From: Chryseobacterium aquifrigidense
GTDB taxonomy: Bacteria > Bacteroidota > Bacteroidia > Flavobacteriales > Weeksellaceae
Direction of reading: 5' to 3'
Length of the DNA stretch: 64,000 nt
Assembly: GCF_006716485.1 (NCBI RefSeq)
Contig: NZ_VFPD01000001.1
Location: 525,806 to 589,805, forward strand
The first letter of the stretch is position 1. Each line of letters starts with the position of its first letter. Positions 50,825-59,063 of this stretch are shown here, piece by piece. The position numbers were made by a program, and so were the translations under genes. Below the pieces are notes generated by a model. It saw nothing but the letters and a program-made list of their open reading frames with translations. It had not been told where the DNA came from and searched no databases.

Positions 50825-50956
50825 AGGTTATTTTTTTGTATAAGATCGTAAAGGATAACCCTTAATGTTTTGAGTCTCCATACCAAGTTGATCATCAAAA
50901 CATTATGGTTGTTTATTGTTTTTCTAACTGTATAAATTTTTAGGTGCTTTCTAAGC

Positions 50957-51982
50957 CTATTTTATATTTTTTGAGTTGAGCCAGTCCTGATAAGCCTTGG
51001 CATTTACCGCATGTTCTTCAGCACTTGCAGTAAACTTATGGTATCCGAATCTTGCCGGATCAGCACACATAAATATATAATTGTTGTTTTCGGCATTTAA
51101 AACAGCATCTATTGAATTCTTATCCACTACACAGATCGGTCCCGGAGGAATACCTGCATTGGCATAAGTATTATAAGGTGATGGTGTAGACAAATGCTTA
51201 TATAATACTCTTTTTATAGGTTCTTTAAAATTAGTCTGCTTGTTGATTGCATAAATTACCGTAGGATCGGACTGAAGTTTCATTCCTTTTCTGTAACGGT
51301 TTAAATATAATCCTGCAATGGTTTTCATTTCGTCCTTTTTCCCTCCCGATTCCTTATAAACAATAGAAGCCAGGGCATAAATCTGATCTCTTGTAAGACC
51401 GGACTGCTGTTCTTTGTTTTTTCTTTCACTGGTCCAGAAATCATGATATTGATTTTCGAACTTGGTAAAAAATTCTCTCGGACTCACTGTCCAGAAAAAA
51501 TTATAGGTATCAATGAAAAAATATTTTTTTAAATCTTCAACATTTTTATAGCCTTTCTCCTGCGCAACGGCATCAAGGTCATTGACAAAATGCAATGAAT
51601 CAATTTCCGTTTTTTTAGTCACTTTACCAATCATCTGGTACATATCACCAAAATCACCGATTCGGTAGGAATTGGCAGTCTGGTTACCTGCTTTGATCAT
51701 ATTGACTAGGTTCTTGTTGCCTGTTCCACTCTGGATATGGTAACGCCCTGCTTTAAAATTTGTATCAAGGCCTTTTTCCTTAGCCACAGCTTCAAAAGAT
51801 TCCCTGTCTTTAATATAAGGAGCAACAGAATCGAGGATCTGTTTAAAACCTGCTCTATGAGGAATCAGAACGTAACCATCCTTTTCTACGTTGTTTCCTA
51901 AATATTTATTATAAAATCTCAAACCAAAAAATCCTGCCACTACAAAAACCAGCAGAATGACAATGAGAATTGCTTTTTTCAT
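50957..51982 (-). CDS. mltG: Endolytic murein transglycosylase (YceG/MltG)
   Basis: This inner membrane enzyme cleaves nascent glycan strands and helps set their length. I use the ATG at 51982 (MKKAILIVILLVFVVAGFFG) because the longer frame begins at a TTG three codons upstream. The 341-residue protein has one N-terminal membrane anchor, a LysM-like region (GYVLIPHRAGFKQILDSVA), and the YceG domain with the catalytic Glu in IVYKESGGKKDEM, GLYLNRYRKGMKLQSDPTVIYA, and the C-terminal YANAGIPPGPICVV. It is downstream of dapF by 32 bases, linking two wall-synthesis genes. Confidence 0.94.
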   Translation of the reverse strand: MKKAILIVILLVFVVAGFFGLRFYNKYLGNNVEKDGYVLIPHRAGFKQILDSVAPYIKDRESFEAVAKEKGLDTNFKAGRYHIQSGTGNKNLVNMIKAGNQTANSYRIGDFGDMYQMIGKVTKKTEIDSLHFVNDLDAVAQEKGYKNVEDLKKYFFIDTYNFFWTVSPREFFTKFENQYHDFWTSERKNKEQQSGLTRDQIYALASIVYKESGGKKDEMKTIAGLYLNRYRKGMKLQSDPTVIYAINKQTNFKEPIKRVLYKHLSTPSPYNTYANAGIPPGPICVVDKNSIDAVLNAENNNYIFMCADPARFGYHKFTASAEEHAVNAKAYQDWLNSKNIK

Positions 51983-52014
51983 TCTTATCAATGTTGATTA
52001 AAAGTTTTTTGTTT

Positions 52015-52782
52015 TTAAAGAAGATCTGTCTTACCTCTAAAAACTTGCTTTGCAGGACCTTCCAGCCAAATATTCTGGAATGTATCACCGCTTTTTTCAG
52101 CATATACTTTAAGGTTTCCGCCTAAAGTTTTAACTTTTACAGAGGTTAGATTATGTTTTTGCAGAAAAGTTAAAGCAGAAGCTGTAACTCCTGTTCCGCA
52201 GCTGTAAGTTTCGTCCTCAACGCCTCGTTCATAGGTTCTTACGAAAATTTCATTATCTGAAATTTTTTCTACAAAGTTCACATTGATTCCTTTTTCTTTA
52301 TATTTTTCGGAATTTCTGATGCCATATCCTTCATCATAAACGTGAAAATCTTTCAGGTTTTCTACATATTTTACATAATGGGGAGATCCGGTGTTCAGAA
52401 CAAAATCATTTCCGTCATGGGAAACAGTATCCACGTTGATCATTTTTAATTTAATGATTCCGTTATGGATTTCAGCTTCATGTTCACCATCTGTAGCAAT
52501 AAATTTGCATTTGTCTTCAAAAATGTCCAGGAAAAAAGCAAAGGCAACAAGACATCTTCCTCCGTTTCCACACATTGTGCTTTCACCGCCATCTGAATTG
52601 TAGTACACCATCTTGAAATCATATTGAGGATCGTTTTCCAATAAAATAAGACCGTCAGCACCTATTCCGAAACGTCTGTCACATAATTTTTCAATACTAT
52701 CTTTATCTTTTGTAAATTGGAGATCACGGTTGTCTACCATTACAAAATCATTCCCTGTTCCCTGATATTTATAGAATTCCAT
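52015..52782 (-). CDS. dapF: Diaminopimelate epimerase
   Basis: This enzyme makes meso-DAP for lysine and peptidoglycan synthesis. I start at ATG 52782 (MEFYKYQGTGNDFVMVDNRD), which aligns with the family start; the longer frame adds 8 unlike residues and runs up to the promoter. The 255-residue protein has both catalytic cysteines: C71 (MCGNGGRC) and C195 (SCGTGVTAS), plus FGIGADGLIL. It is cofactor-independent and cytosolic. A minus-strand -7 box at 52804 precedes it, and mltG follows. Confidence 0.96.
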   Translation of the reverse strand: MEFYKYQGTGNDFVMVDNRDLQFTKDKDSIEKLCDRRFGIGADGLILLENDPQYDFKMVYYNSDGGESTMCGNGGRCLVAFAFFLDIFEDKCKFIATDGEHEAEIHNGIIKLKMINVDTVSHDGNDFVLNTGSPHYVKYVENLKDFHVYDEGYGIRNSEKYKEKGINVNFVEKISDNEIFVRTYERGVEDETYSCGTGVTASALTFLQKHNLTSVKVKTLGGNLKVYAEKSGDTFQNIWLEGPAKQVFRGKTDLL

Positions 52783-52803
52783 ATTTTTTGTTAAATAAAG
52801 AAG

Positions 52804-52811
52804 CAAAATTA
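52804..52811 (-). promoter_or_regulatory. -7 box for dapF-mltG
   Basis: CAAAATTA on the plus strand reads TAATTTTG on the minus strand, 21 bases before the dapF ATG. Confidence 0.6.
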
Positions 52812-52870
52812 CTATATTTTAAATGAAAAACGAACAGTGTTAGCTGTTCGTTTCCTTATTTATAATCGTT

Positions 52871-53527
52871 TTATCTAAAGCCGCCTCCGCCGCTCTGCTG
52901 TCTGCTTGAACTGGTGCTTTGGCTGCCTGAGCTATTTCTGAATCCACCACCAGAAGATTCTGACCTGCTGCTTCCGGAATTTCTGAAACCGCTGTTATTC
53001 TGGTTGTTCTGATTGCTGCTGTTTTGATTTCTGAATCCACTGTTACTGTTGGAATTTCTGAAACCACCGTTGTTTTGATTTCCCTGATTGTTCTGATAAC
53101 CATTATTCTGGTTTCTGAATCCGCTGTTGCTGTTGGAGTTTCTGTTATTGTTGAATCCTCCGTTATTATTGTATGAACCGTTGCTGTTCGTTGTACGCGT
53201 ATTCTGGAATCCGTTCTCAGGTCTCGAAGAAGAGGAAGATCTTCTTTCTACATATACTTTTCTTCTGGAGTTATTGTAGCTATCATAGTAATAAGGAATA
53301 CCATTATCATAGTAATAATTAACGTTGTTTCTATAATAATAGCCATCATTACCCCAATATCCACCACTTCCGTAATATCCTGATGGAGCATAGTAATATC
53401 CGTTGTTATAATACGGATCTCCATACCCGTAGCTTCCATTGCTTCCGTATCCGTCGGTATATGCTAAACAAGAAGTTAAACTGGTAATAGCAAAAATACT
53501 GAATGCTATTTTAAATAAATTTTTCAT
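52871..53527 (-). CDS. Low-complexity Gly/Asn/Ser/Tyr-rich lipoprotein
   Basis: The 218-residue protein has a lipoprotein signal (ITSLTSC, Cys near residue 20). A Tyr/Gly-rich first half (YGYGDPYYNNGYYYAP, GYWGNDGYYYRNN) precedes a basic patch (RRKVYVERRSSSSS near residue 90) and an Asn/Gly/Ser-rich second half with imperfect repeats of SGFRNQN and GGFRN (about residues 135-218), ending GGGGFR. It is probably exposed on the cell surface or in the periplasm and disordered. It is 4 bases downstream of pnuC, so the two share a transcript. Function unknown. Confidence 0.8.
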   Translation of the reverse strand: MKNLFKIAFSIFAITSLTSCLAYTDGYGSNGSYGYGDPYYNNGYYYAPSGYYGSGGYWGNDGYYYRNNVNYYYDNGIPYYYDSYNNSRRKVYVERRSSSSSRPENGFQNTRTTNSNGSYNNNGGFNNNRNSNSNSGFRNQNNGYQNNQGNQNNGGFRNSNSNSGFRNQNSSNQNNQNNSGFRNSGSSRSESSGGGFRNSSGSQSTSSSRQQSGGGGFR

Positions 53528-53531
53528 GACT

Positions 53532-54203
53532 TTATTGTACTTTTTTTTCTTTAAAACTTTTTTTCCAACTGACGTATCCTAAGATCGCCATTATAGTAAA
53601 TACCAAATATTGAACCGAAGTGATTCCAAGTCCCTTAAAAATCATCATAGGGATGCAAATAAGATCCCCGATAATCCAGAAAATCCAGCTCTCAATGCGC
53701 TGTTTGGCCATAAACCACATTCCTACCAAAAATATTGAGGTTGTGAAAACATCCATCCAGTTTGCCCAGTCCAGGTGATACAATCCGAAGCTGGTTCCTT
53801 CCATCGAAAATTGATTATCAATATAAGGTTTGTAATAGTAAATAAGGGTCACAAGTGCCAGACTCAGTATAAAAAGGAAGCTGGCATAGAGCCATTCCTT
53901 TGTGAGGGCCCAGGTGACATCAACATGAATATGATCTTTTGAATTTCTGGCCCATAAAATCCATCCATAGATACTCATTACAGTATAATAAACGTTGATC
54001 AGGCAGTCTCCAAGCAGACCGAAATTGAAAAGAATATAAACATAGATCAGCGTAGAAATAATGCCGGTGGGGTATACCCAGATATTTTTTTTAATCGAAA
54101 AATACACACTCAGAGTTCCTAAGACGGCCCCCGAAGTTTCCAACATAATCTGTAAAGTATCATAACCTTCATAAGGCTTTATGAAAAGATCATATAAATT
54201 CAT
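53532..54203 (-). CDS. pnuC: Nicotinamide mononucleoside (PnuC-family) transporter
   Basis: This inner membrane facilitator takes up nicotinamide riboside (or, in some Bacteroidota, thiamine). The 223-residue protein has about seven hydrophobic segments and the PnuC motifs ENIWVYPTGIISTLIYVYI-like (here KNIWVYPTGIISTLIYVYI), YTVMSIYGWILW (YGWxxW) and WANWMDVFTTSIFLVGMWFM, with SWIFWIIGDL near the end. No thiamine riboswitch is visible upstream, which favours nicotinamide riboside. It heads a two-gene unit with the low-complexity lipoprotein. Confidence 0.92.
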   Translation of the reverse strand: MNLYDLFIKPYEGYDTLQIMLETSGAVLGTLSVYFSIKKNIWVYPTGIISTLIYVYILFNFGLLGDCLINVYYTVMSIYGWILWARNSKDHIHVDVTWALTKEWLYASFLFILSLALVTLIYYYKPYIDNQFSMEGTSFGLYHLDWANWMDVFTTSIFLVGMWFMAKQRIESWIFWIIGDLICIPMMIFKGLGITSVQYLVFTIMAILGYVSWKKSFKEKKVQ

Positions 54204-54649
54204 GGTATCAAAAATAAAGAAATTTTGCTTTTTTTTAGAAGTTCCTTACAGGTTATCAAATATAATGACGTCCCGTAGAGTTTCCTGACTTGTGAAAATT
54301 CAATGGGGAAGTGATGATTACTCAGAATTTCTGTTTATTTCGGACGGTAAAGTAGTTGTAAGATAATAATGACATTACCGACGTTTTCAAACTATAGTCA
54401 TCATGATATATCTCTACATTCTTTTTTTTTGTAAGAATGCAGATTACGGCATATTTGTATTATGACTGACTTCTGGTTCTGTGGTTCAGAATCAGAACGG
54501 GAAAACTTCATGTTGGGGAAATACTATGAATAAGGTGCTGGTCAGGTTTTTAAAGTCTTTAATGTAAAATAAATGATGAAATTTTAACGATTAACGTGAG
54601 AGTTTCTAAATTTTTTATATTTTCGTAAATCCTTAATAAATAAAAAAAC
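54204..54649. other. 446-base intergenic region between divergent pnuC and APC permease genes
   Basis: No convincing gene. Near 54450-54457 CATATTTG resembles a -7 box, followed by a 23-codon ATG frame (54462-54533) that overlaps an 11-bp imperfect hairpin: TTCTGGTTCTG (54471-54481) against CAGAATCAGAA (54487-54497). TATATTTTCG near 54617 is a possible promoter of the permease gene. GACGGTAAAG / CATTACCGACG (near 54343-54393) is a weak inverted repeat. I see no known riboswitch. Confidence 0.5.
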
Positions 54650-56167
54650 ATGTCGAAAATTTGGGTTAAAAAGCCACTAAGTGCCTATGAGGCAGATATG
54701 AAGAAAAGTGAGCTGAAAAAAGTCCTTGGAAAATGGAGTTTAACAGCAATTGGAGTAGGTGCTATCATCGGTGGTGGAATCTTTGTTCTTACCGGAACAG
54801 GAGCCTATTATCATGCAGGGCCAGCACTTGCAATTTCCTTTATCATAGCAGGGATCGCCTGCGTTTTTGCTGCATTATGTTATGCAGAGTTTGCCTCCAT
54901 TATTCCTGTAGAAGGTTCAGCTTATGCTTATGCCTATGGAACGGTAGGAGAAATTTTTGCATGGGCCATGGGGTGGTGTCTCATCCTCGAGTATGCCATG
55001 GCGAGTATGGCGGTTTCCGTGAGTTGGTCCGGATATTTTAACAAATTTTTGAAGATTTTTAATATTCATTTGCCTGCCTATCTGACATCAGATCCGGCAA
55101 GTTATACCGGAGAGGGTTTTTCCATGAACCTGCCTGCATTTATTCTTGTTCTTTTAATTACTGCATTATTGGTAAAGGGAACTAAAGAAGCTGCAGGAGC
55201 AAATAACCTGATCGTTTTAATGAAAACTTCTGCTGTTATCTTTGTAATTATTGCAGGAGTATATATTATTTTCTCTAATACTGATCTTTATAACGCTGTA
55301 GACGGAGTTAAAAACTGGAAGCCTTTTATTCCGGATCAGGTTCAGATTAAAAATTCTGAAGGTGATCTGGTTTCTGCTTATGGTATTAAAGGAATTATTT
55401 CCGGAGCGGCAGCTATTTTCTTTGCTTATATTGGTTTTGATGCTGTTTCTACGCAGGCTGGGGAAGCTATTAATCCTAAGAAAGATGTGCCTTTCGCAAT
55501 TATTGCTTCATTATTGGTTTGTACAGCTTTATATATTTGTGTATCTCTTGTATTAACAGGGATGATGCATTATACAGACTTTAACCCGGAAGGGAAGTAC
55601 CCTGATGCTATTAAAGCTCCTGTTGCTTATGCTTTTGAAATTGCAGGAAAACACTGGGCTAGTAATATTGTAACCATTGCTGCTACTGTAGGATTAATTT
55701 CTGTAGTAATGGTAATGATGATGGGACAGTCCAGAATCTTCATCGGAATGGCAAAAGACGGATTGATTCCTAGATTCTTCGGTGATCTTCATCCAAAAAC
55801 AAAAACACCTTATAAAGGGATTCTTTTGTTAGGAATTGTTGTAGCATTGATCGCAGCATTTACCCCAATTTCAACATTGGCAGATATGACAAGTTTCGGA
55901 ACCCTGTTTGCCTTTACTCTGGTTTGTATTGCAGTTTGGGTAATGAGAAAAAAAGAACCTAATTTGATCAGACCTTTCAAAGTTCCGGCTTACAAAATTG
56001 TTGTTGCACTGGGAGTATTTATCAATATTTATTTGATATTTAACTTAAGTGCTCATGCATTGGAGCTTTCGGCTGTGTGGTTGTTCTTAGGAGGTTTAGT
56101 ATATTTCCTTTATGGGAAATCAAACAGTAAATTGAACAATCCTGAAAAATATCAGAACCAAGATTAA
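54650..56167 (+). CDS. APC-family amino acid permease
   Basis: The 505-residue inner membrane protein has about 12 hydrophobic segments. The first carries the amino-acid/polyamine/organocation signature GVGAIIGGGIFVLTGTGA, followed by AGPALAISFIIAGIACVFAALCY (split), CYAEFASIIPVEGSAYAYAY and AWAMGWCLILEYAMAS, characteristic of the cationic amino acid transporter (CAT/YfnA) branch. KKDVPFAII and SRIFIGMAKDGLIP are further family motifs. The exact amino acid is unknown. It is followed by a UUCG-loop terminator. Confidence 0.93.
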   Translation: MSKIWVKKPLSAYEADMKKSELKKVLGKWSLTAIGVGAIIGGGIFVLTGTGAYYHAGPALAISFIIAGIACVFAALCYAEFASIIPVEGSAYAYAYGTVGEIFAWAMGWCLILEYAMASMAVSVSWSGYFNKFLKIFNIHLPAYLTSDPASYTGEGFSMNLPAFILVLLITALLVKGTKEAAGANNLIVLMKTSAVIFVIIAGVYIIFSNTDLYNAVDGVKNWKPFIPDQVQIKNSEGDLVSAYGIKGIISGAAAIFFAYIGFDAVSTQAGEAINPKKDVPFAIIASLLVCTALYICVSLVLTGMMHYTDFNPEGKYPDAIKAPVAYAFEIAGKHWASNIVTIAATVGLISVVMVMMMGQSRIFIGMAKDGLIPRFFGDLHPKTKTPYKGILLLGIVVALIAAFTPISTLADMTSFGTLFAFTLVCIAVWVMRKKEPNLIRPFKVPAYKIVVALGVFINIYLIFNLSAHALELSAVWLFLGGLVYFLYGKSNSKLNNPEKYQNQD

Positions 56168-56177
56168 TCATCATATT

Positions 56178-56200
56178 AAACCGCTTCGGCGGTTTTTTTT
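56178..56200 (+). terminator. Terminator with TTCG tetraloop
   Basis: AAACCGC (56178-56184), loop TTCG, GCGGTTT (56189-56195), then T5. It lies 10 bases after the permease stop and 17 before the next ATG. Confidence 0.9.
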
Positions 56201-56216
56201 ATCTCAATACTATCAT

Positions 56217-57230
56217 ATGAAAAAGATTTTTTCCATTTTATTTTTGTCCATAGGACTTACAGCATTTTCCCAGCAGGTGGAAAGCCTTGAAACAATTCTT
56301 AACGATAAGATCAGTATCAGAGCTCTTGAACTGTATAACAACAAGGTTTGGTACAGTGGTACAGATTCCAAATTCGGGTTTGTAGATCTTAAAGATTATA
56401 ACAACCAGAAACAGATCAAGCTATCTGAAGAGAAACTTCAATTCAGAACATTAGGGCAGAATAAAACTACTTTTTATGCAATCAATATTGAAAGTCCGGG
56501 ACGTTTCTTTGCCATCGATAAGAAAACGCTGAAATCAGAGGTTGTTTTTAAAGATACTGCAAAAACCGCTTTTTATGACGCTTTACATTTTGTTAATGAT
56601 AAGCTGGCTTATACTTTTAGTGACGCAGATAAAGATCAGATGCTGAAGCTGGCTGTGTACAAAGAAGGGAAATGGAGCATGTTTAAGAATAATTTGAAAT
56701 TAAATGAGGGTGAGGCTGCTTTTGCTGCCAGTAATACCAATATCTCATCATCCAAAAAATATTTGTGGATTGCAACCGGAGGAAAAGCTTCAAGAATCTT
56801 AAGAATGAATCTGAAAGATGAAAAGTTTGAAATTTTCAATACACCATTTGTACAGGGAGAATCTTCACAGGGAATGTATTCTATCGATTTTTTTGAAGAT
56901 AAGTTTGGGATTGCCGTTGGGGGAGATTATACCAAGCAGGATGCCAATGTTAACAATATTGCCACCACTAATGATGGCGGAGAAACCTGGCAGATTCAGG
57001 CTTCAGGGCAGAATGCGGGATATAGTACCTGTGTGAAAATAAAGCCGGGATCAAAAGGAAAAGAAATTATTGCATTAGGAGACAAACATATCAGCTATTC
57101 CTCAGATTTTGGAAAAACATGGAGTAAAATCTCTGATGAAAAAGGCTTCTTTGTCTGCCAGTGGATTGATGCAGACAGAGTGGTTCTTGCAGGAAATAAC
57201 AAAATTGCAGTCATGAAATTAAAATTTTAA
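56217..57230 (+). CDS. Secreted BNR/Ycf48-like beta-propeller protein
   Basis: The 337-residue protein has a signal peptide (LTAFSQQ, near residue 19). It contains BNR-type Asp-box motifs: TTNDGGETWQI (about residues 248-258) and SSDFGKTWSKI (about 295-305), with several weaker repeats, predicting a beta-propeller like Ycf48/photosystem stability factors or sialidase-fold proteins annotated as oxidoreductases. No catalytic sialidase Arg triad can be confirmed. It begins just after the permease terminator and ends in a gap before hemN. Role unknown. Confidence 0.75.
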   Translation: MKKIFSILFLSIGLTAFSQQVESLETILNDKISIRALELYNNKVWYSGTDSKFGFVDLKDYNNQKQIKLSEEKLQFRTLGQNKTTFYAINIESPGRFFAIDKKTLKSEVVFKDTAKTAFYDALHFVNDKLAYTFSDADKDQMLKLAVYKEGKWSMFKNNLKLNEGEAAFAASNTNISSSKKYLWIATGGKASRILRMNLKDEKFEIFNTPFVQGESSQGMYSIDFFEDKFGIAVGGDYTKQDANVNNIATTNDGGETWQIQASGQNAGYSTCVKIKPGSKGKEIIALGDKHISYSSDFGKTWSKISDEKGFFVCQWIDADRVVLAGNNKIAVMKLKF

Positions 57231-57342
57231 ATATAAGGTATAGAATTTATCACTATTTATTAAAAGCCTGATCATACGTATTTAGACTCATTATAAAATA
57301 GAACCTAATATAATTCATAGGTTAAAATTCATAACTAATGGT

Positions 57343-57350
57343 TAATTTTG
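57343..57350 (+). promoter_or_regulatory. -7 box for hemN
   Basis: TAATTTTG, 57 bases before the chosen ATG at 57408 and 18 before the alternative at 57369. Confidence 0.5.
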
Positions 57351-57407
57351 TAGAGTGGAATTTTAATTATGTTAAATTTCATACCTTATAAAATTTTAAT
57401 TTTCAAA

Positions 57408-58766
57408 ATGAACTCTTTAATAGATAAGTATAATATTCCCGGACCGCGTTACACTTCTTATCCTACCGTTCCATATTGGGATGAATCAACATTTTCACCG
57501 GAACATTGGAAGGAAACTGTAATAAGATCTTTTCATGAGAGCAATGCAGAGGAGGGGATTTCTATTTATATCCATTTGCCTTTCTGTGAGGCATTGTGTA
57601 CATTCTGTGCATGCCATAAGCGTATTACGAAACAGCACAGTGTTGAAGTTCCTTATCTGGAAAGTGTTTTAAAAGAATGGAAATTGTATCTTGATCTTTT
57701 CAACGAAAGACCTAAGCTGAAAGAATTACACCTTGGTGGTGGTACCCCTACGTTTTTCTCTCCTGAGAATTTGAGAACATTGTTGGAGGGTATTTTTTCA
57801 TCGGTTGATATTGCAGAACATCCGGAATTTTCTTTTGAAGGGCACCCAAATAATACGACTAAAGAGCATCTTCAGACTTTGTATGATCTTGGTTTCAGAA
57901 GAGTAAGCTTTGGAGTTCAGGATTATGATCCTAAAGTACAGAAAGCGATCAACAGAATCCAGCCTTTTGAAAATGTAAAAAATGTTACAGAATGGGCTAA
58001 GGAAATCGGCTATAGAGGAATCAGCCATGATCTGGTTTTCGGATTGCCACACCAGAATTGGGAAGCAATGGAACACACGATCAGAAAGACAATGGAGCTG
58101 AAGCCGGATAGACTTGCATTTTATTCTTATGCACACGTTCCATGGGTGAAAGGGGTAGGACAGAGAGGATTTGACGAAAATGATCTTCCGAGTGGAGAAG
58201 AAAAACGCCGTTTGTATGAAGATGGAAAGAAGCTTCTTCAGGATTTAGGATATATTGAAGTAGGGATGGATCACTTCTCTCTTGAGCACGACGATCTGTA
58301 TCAGTCTTTGATTCATAAAAAACTTCACAGAAATTTCATGGGCTATACTTCAAGTAATACCCAGCTGATGGTAGGACTTGGTATGTCTGCGATATCAGAT
58401 TCATGGTATGCTTTTGCCCAGAATGTAAAAACGGTTGAAGAATATCAGAAAATGGTTGAAGAAGGTAAAATTCCTGTAGTAAAAGGACACGTTCTGAGCG
58501 ATGAGGATCTTACGGTAAGAAGACATATTCTGAATCTGATGTGTCAGCTTGAAACCACTTTTGATATAAACAATTCTTTCCCTGAGCTTGATAATGCACT
58601 GGAAATGCTGAAAGAAATGGAAAATGACGGTTTGGTTGAAATCAACGGAACTGAAGTTAAAATCACAGAAGCAGGTAGAGCATTCACAAGAAATGTAGCA
58701 ATGGTTTTTGACCTTAGAATGATGAGAAATAAACCTGAAACAAGGATTTTCTCCATGACAATATAA
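57408..58766 (+). CDS. hemN: Oxygen-independent coproporphyrinogen III oxidase
   Basis: This radical SAM enzyme decarboxylates coproporphyrinogen III in haem synthesis. I start at ATG 57408 (MNSLIDKYNIPGPRYTSYPT), which aligns with the conserved GPRYTSYP; the longer frame from 57369 adds 13 hydrophobic residues unlike the family. The 452-residue protein has the cluster C60-x3-C64-x2-C67-x-C69 in HLPFCEALCTFCACHK, GGGTPTFF, SFGVQDYDPKVQKAINRIQ and a C-terminal HemN domain (ARRHIL-like VRRHILNLMCQ). The CxC after the radical SAM triad is typical of true HemN rather than HemW. Confidence 0.96.
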   Translation: MNSLIDKYNIPGPRYTSYPTVPYWDESTFSPEHWKETVIRSFHESNAEEGISIYIHLPFCEALCTFCACHKRITKQHSVEVPYLESVLKEWKLYLDLFNERPKLKELHLGGGTPTFFSPENLRTLLEGIFSSVDIAEHPEFSFEGHPNNTTKEHLQTLYDLGFRRVSFGVQDYDPKVQKAINRIQPFENVKNVTEWAKEIGYRGISHDLVFGLPHQNWEAMEHTIRKTMELKPDRLAFYSYAHVPWVKGVGQRGFDENDLPSGEEKRRLYEDGKKLLQDLGYIEVGMDHFSLEHDDLYQSLIHKKLHRNFMGYTSSNTQLMVGLGMSAISDSWYAFAQNVKTVEEYQKMVEEGKIPVVKGHVLSDEDLTVRRHILNLMCQLETTFDINNSFPELDNALEMLKEMENDGLVEINGTEVKITEAGRAFTRNVAMVFDLRMMRNKPETRIFSMTI

Positions 58767-58769
58767 ATA

Positions 58770-58797
58770 AAAGCGGTTCAGATTGAACCGCTTTTTT
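58770..58797 (+). terminator. Terminator after hemN
   Basis: AAAGCGGTTCA (58770-58780) faces its exact complement at 58784-58794 across GAT, followed by TTTATT. Confidence 0.85.
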
Positions 58798-58839
58798 ATT
58801 GACCTGTAGACTTATTTTGAACTTGTTTAAACTTTTTTG

Positions 58840-59040
58840 AAACATTAAGATTGCATTAAGGTATTTAGAGTATTAAAATGAGCTTCGCTTTAAGCTTAAA
58901 AATCAGAATAATTTATCTTAACTTAACTATGCTTTAATGCTTAAATCCTTCTTAATAGTTTAAGAAATATCCAATGTTTTTTGCTTAGTGAAGCGCCTTT
59001 GCGATCCTTTTTCACAGAATTTAAAAACCTTTACGTTTCG
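58840..59040. repeat. Degenerate intergenic repeat phrases
   Basis: CATTAAGATT near 58843, GAGCTTCGCTTTAAGC near 58879 and CTTAATAGTTTAAG near 58951 resemble the element at 39076-39213. GCTTAGTGAAGCGCC followed by TTTGCGATCC (58983-59007) resembles the minus strand of the tandem units at 1-873 (CTTAGCTAAATGAAATGCC, TTTGCGAACG). No ORF. Confidence 0.55.
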
Positions 59041-59063
59041 TATGCGTTTAAAACCAGCTATTA

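Noticed and set aside
52840..53103. Ile/Thr/Glu-rich 87-residue protein on the minus strand
   Set aside because: It is a frame-shifted reading of the repetitive lipoprotein gene at 52871-53527.
54204..54649. Thiamine (TPP) riboswitch upstream of pnuC
   Set aside because: No CTGAGA or ACCTGATC-type core is present on the minus strand upstream of pnuC.
57369..57407. Longer N-terminus of hemN
   Set aside because: Thirteen extra hydrophobic residues do not resemble HemN, whereas the ATG at 57408 aligns with the conserved start.
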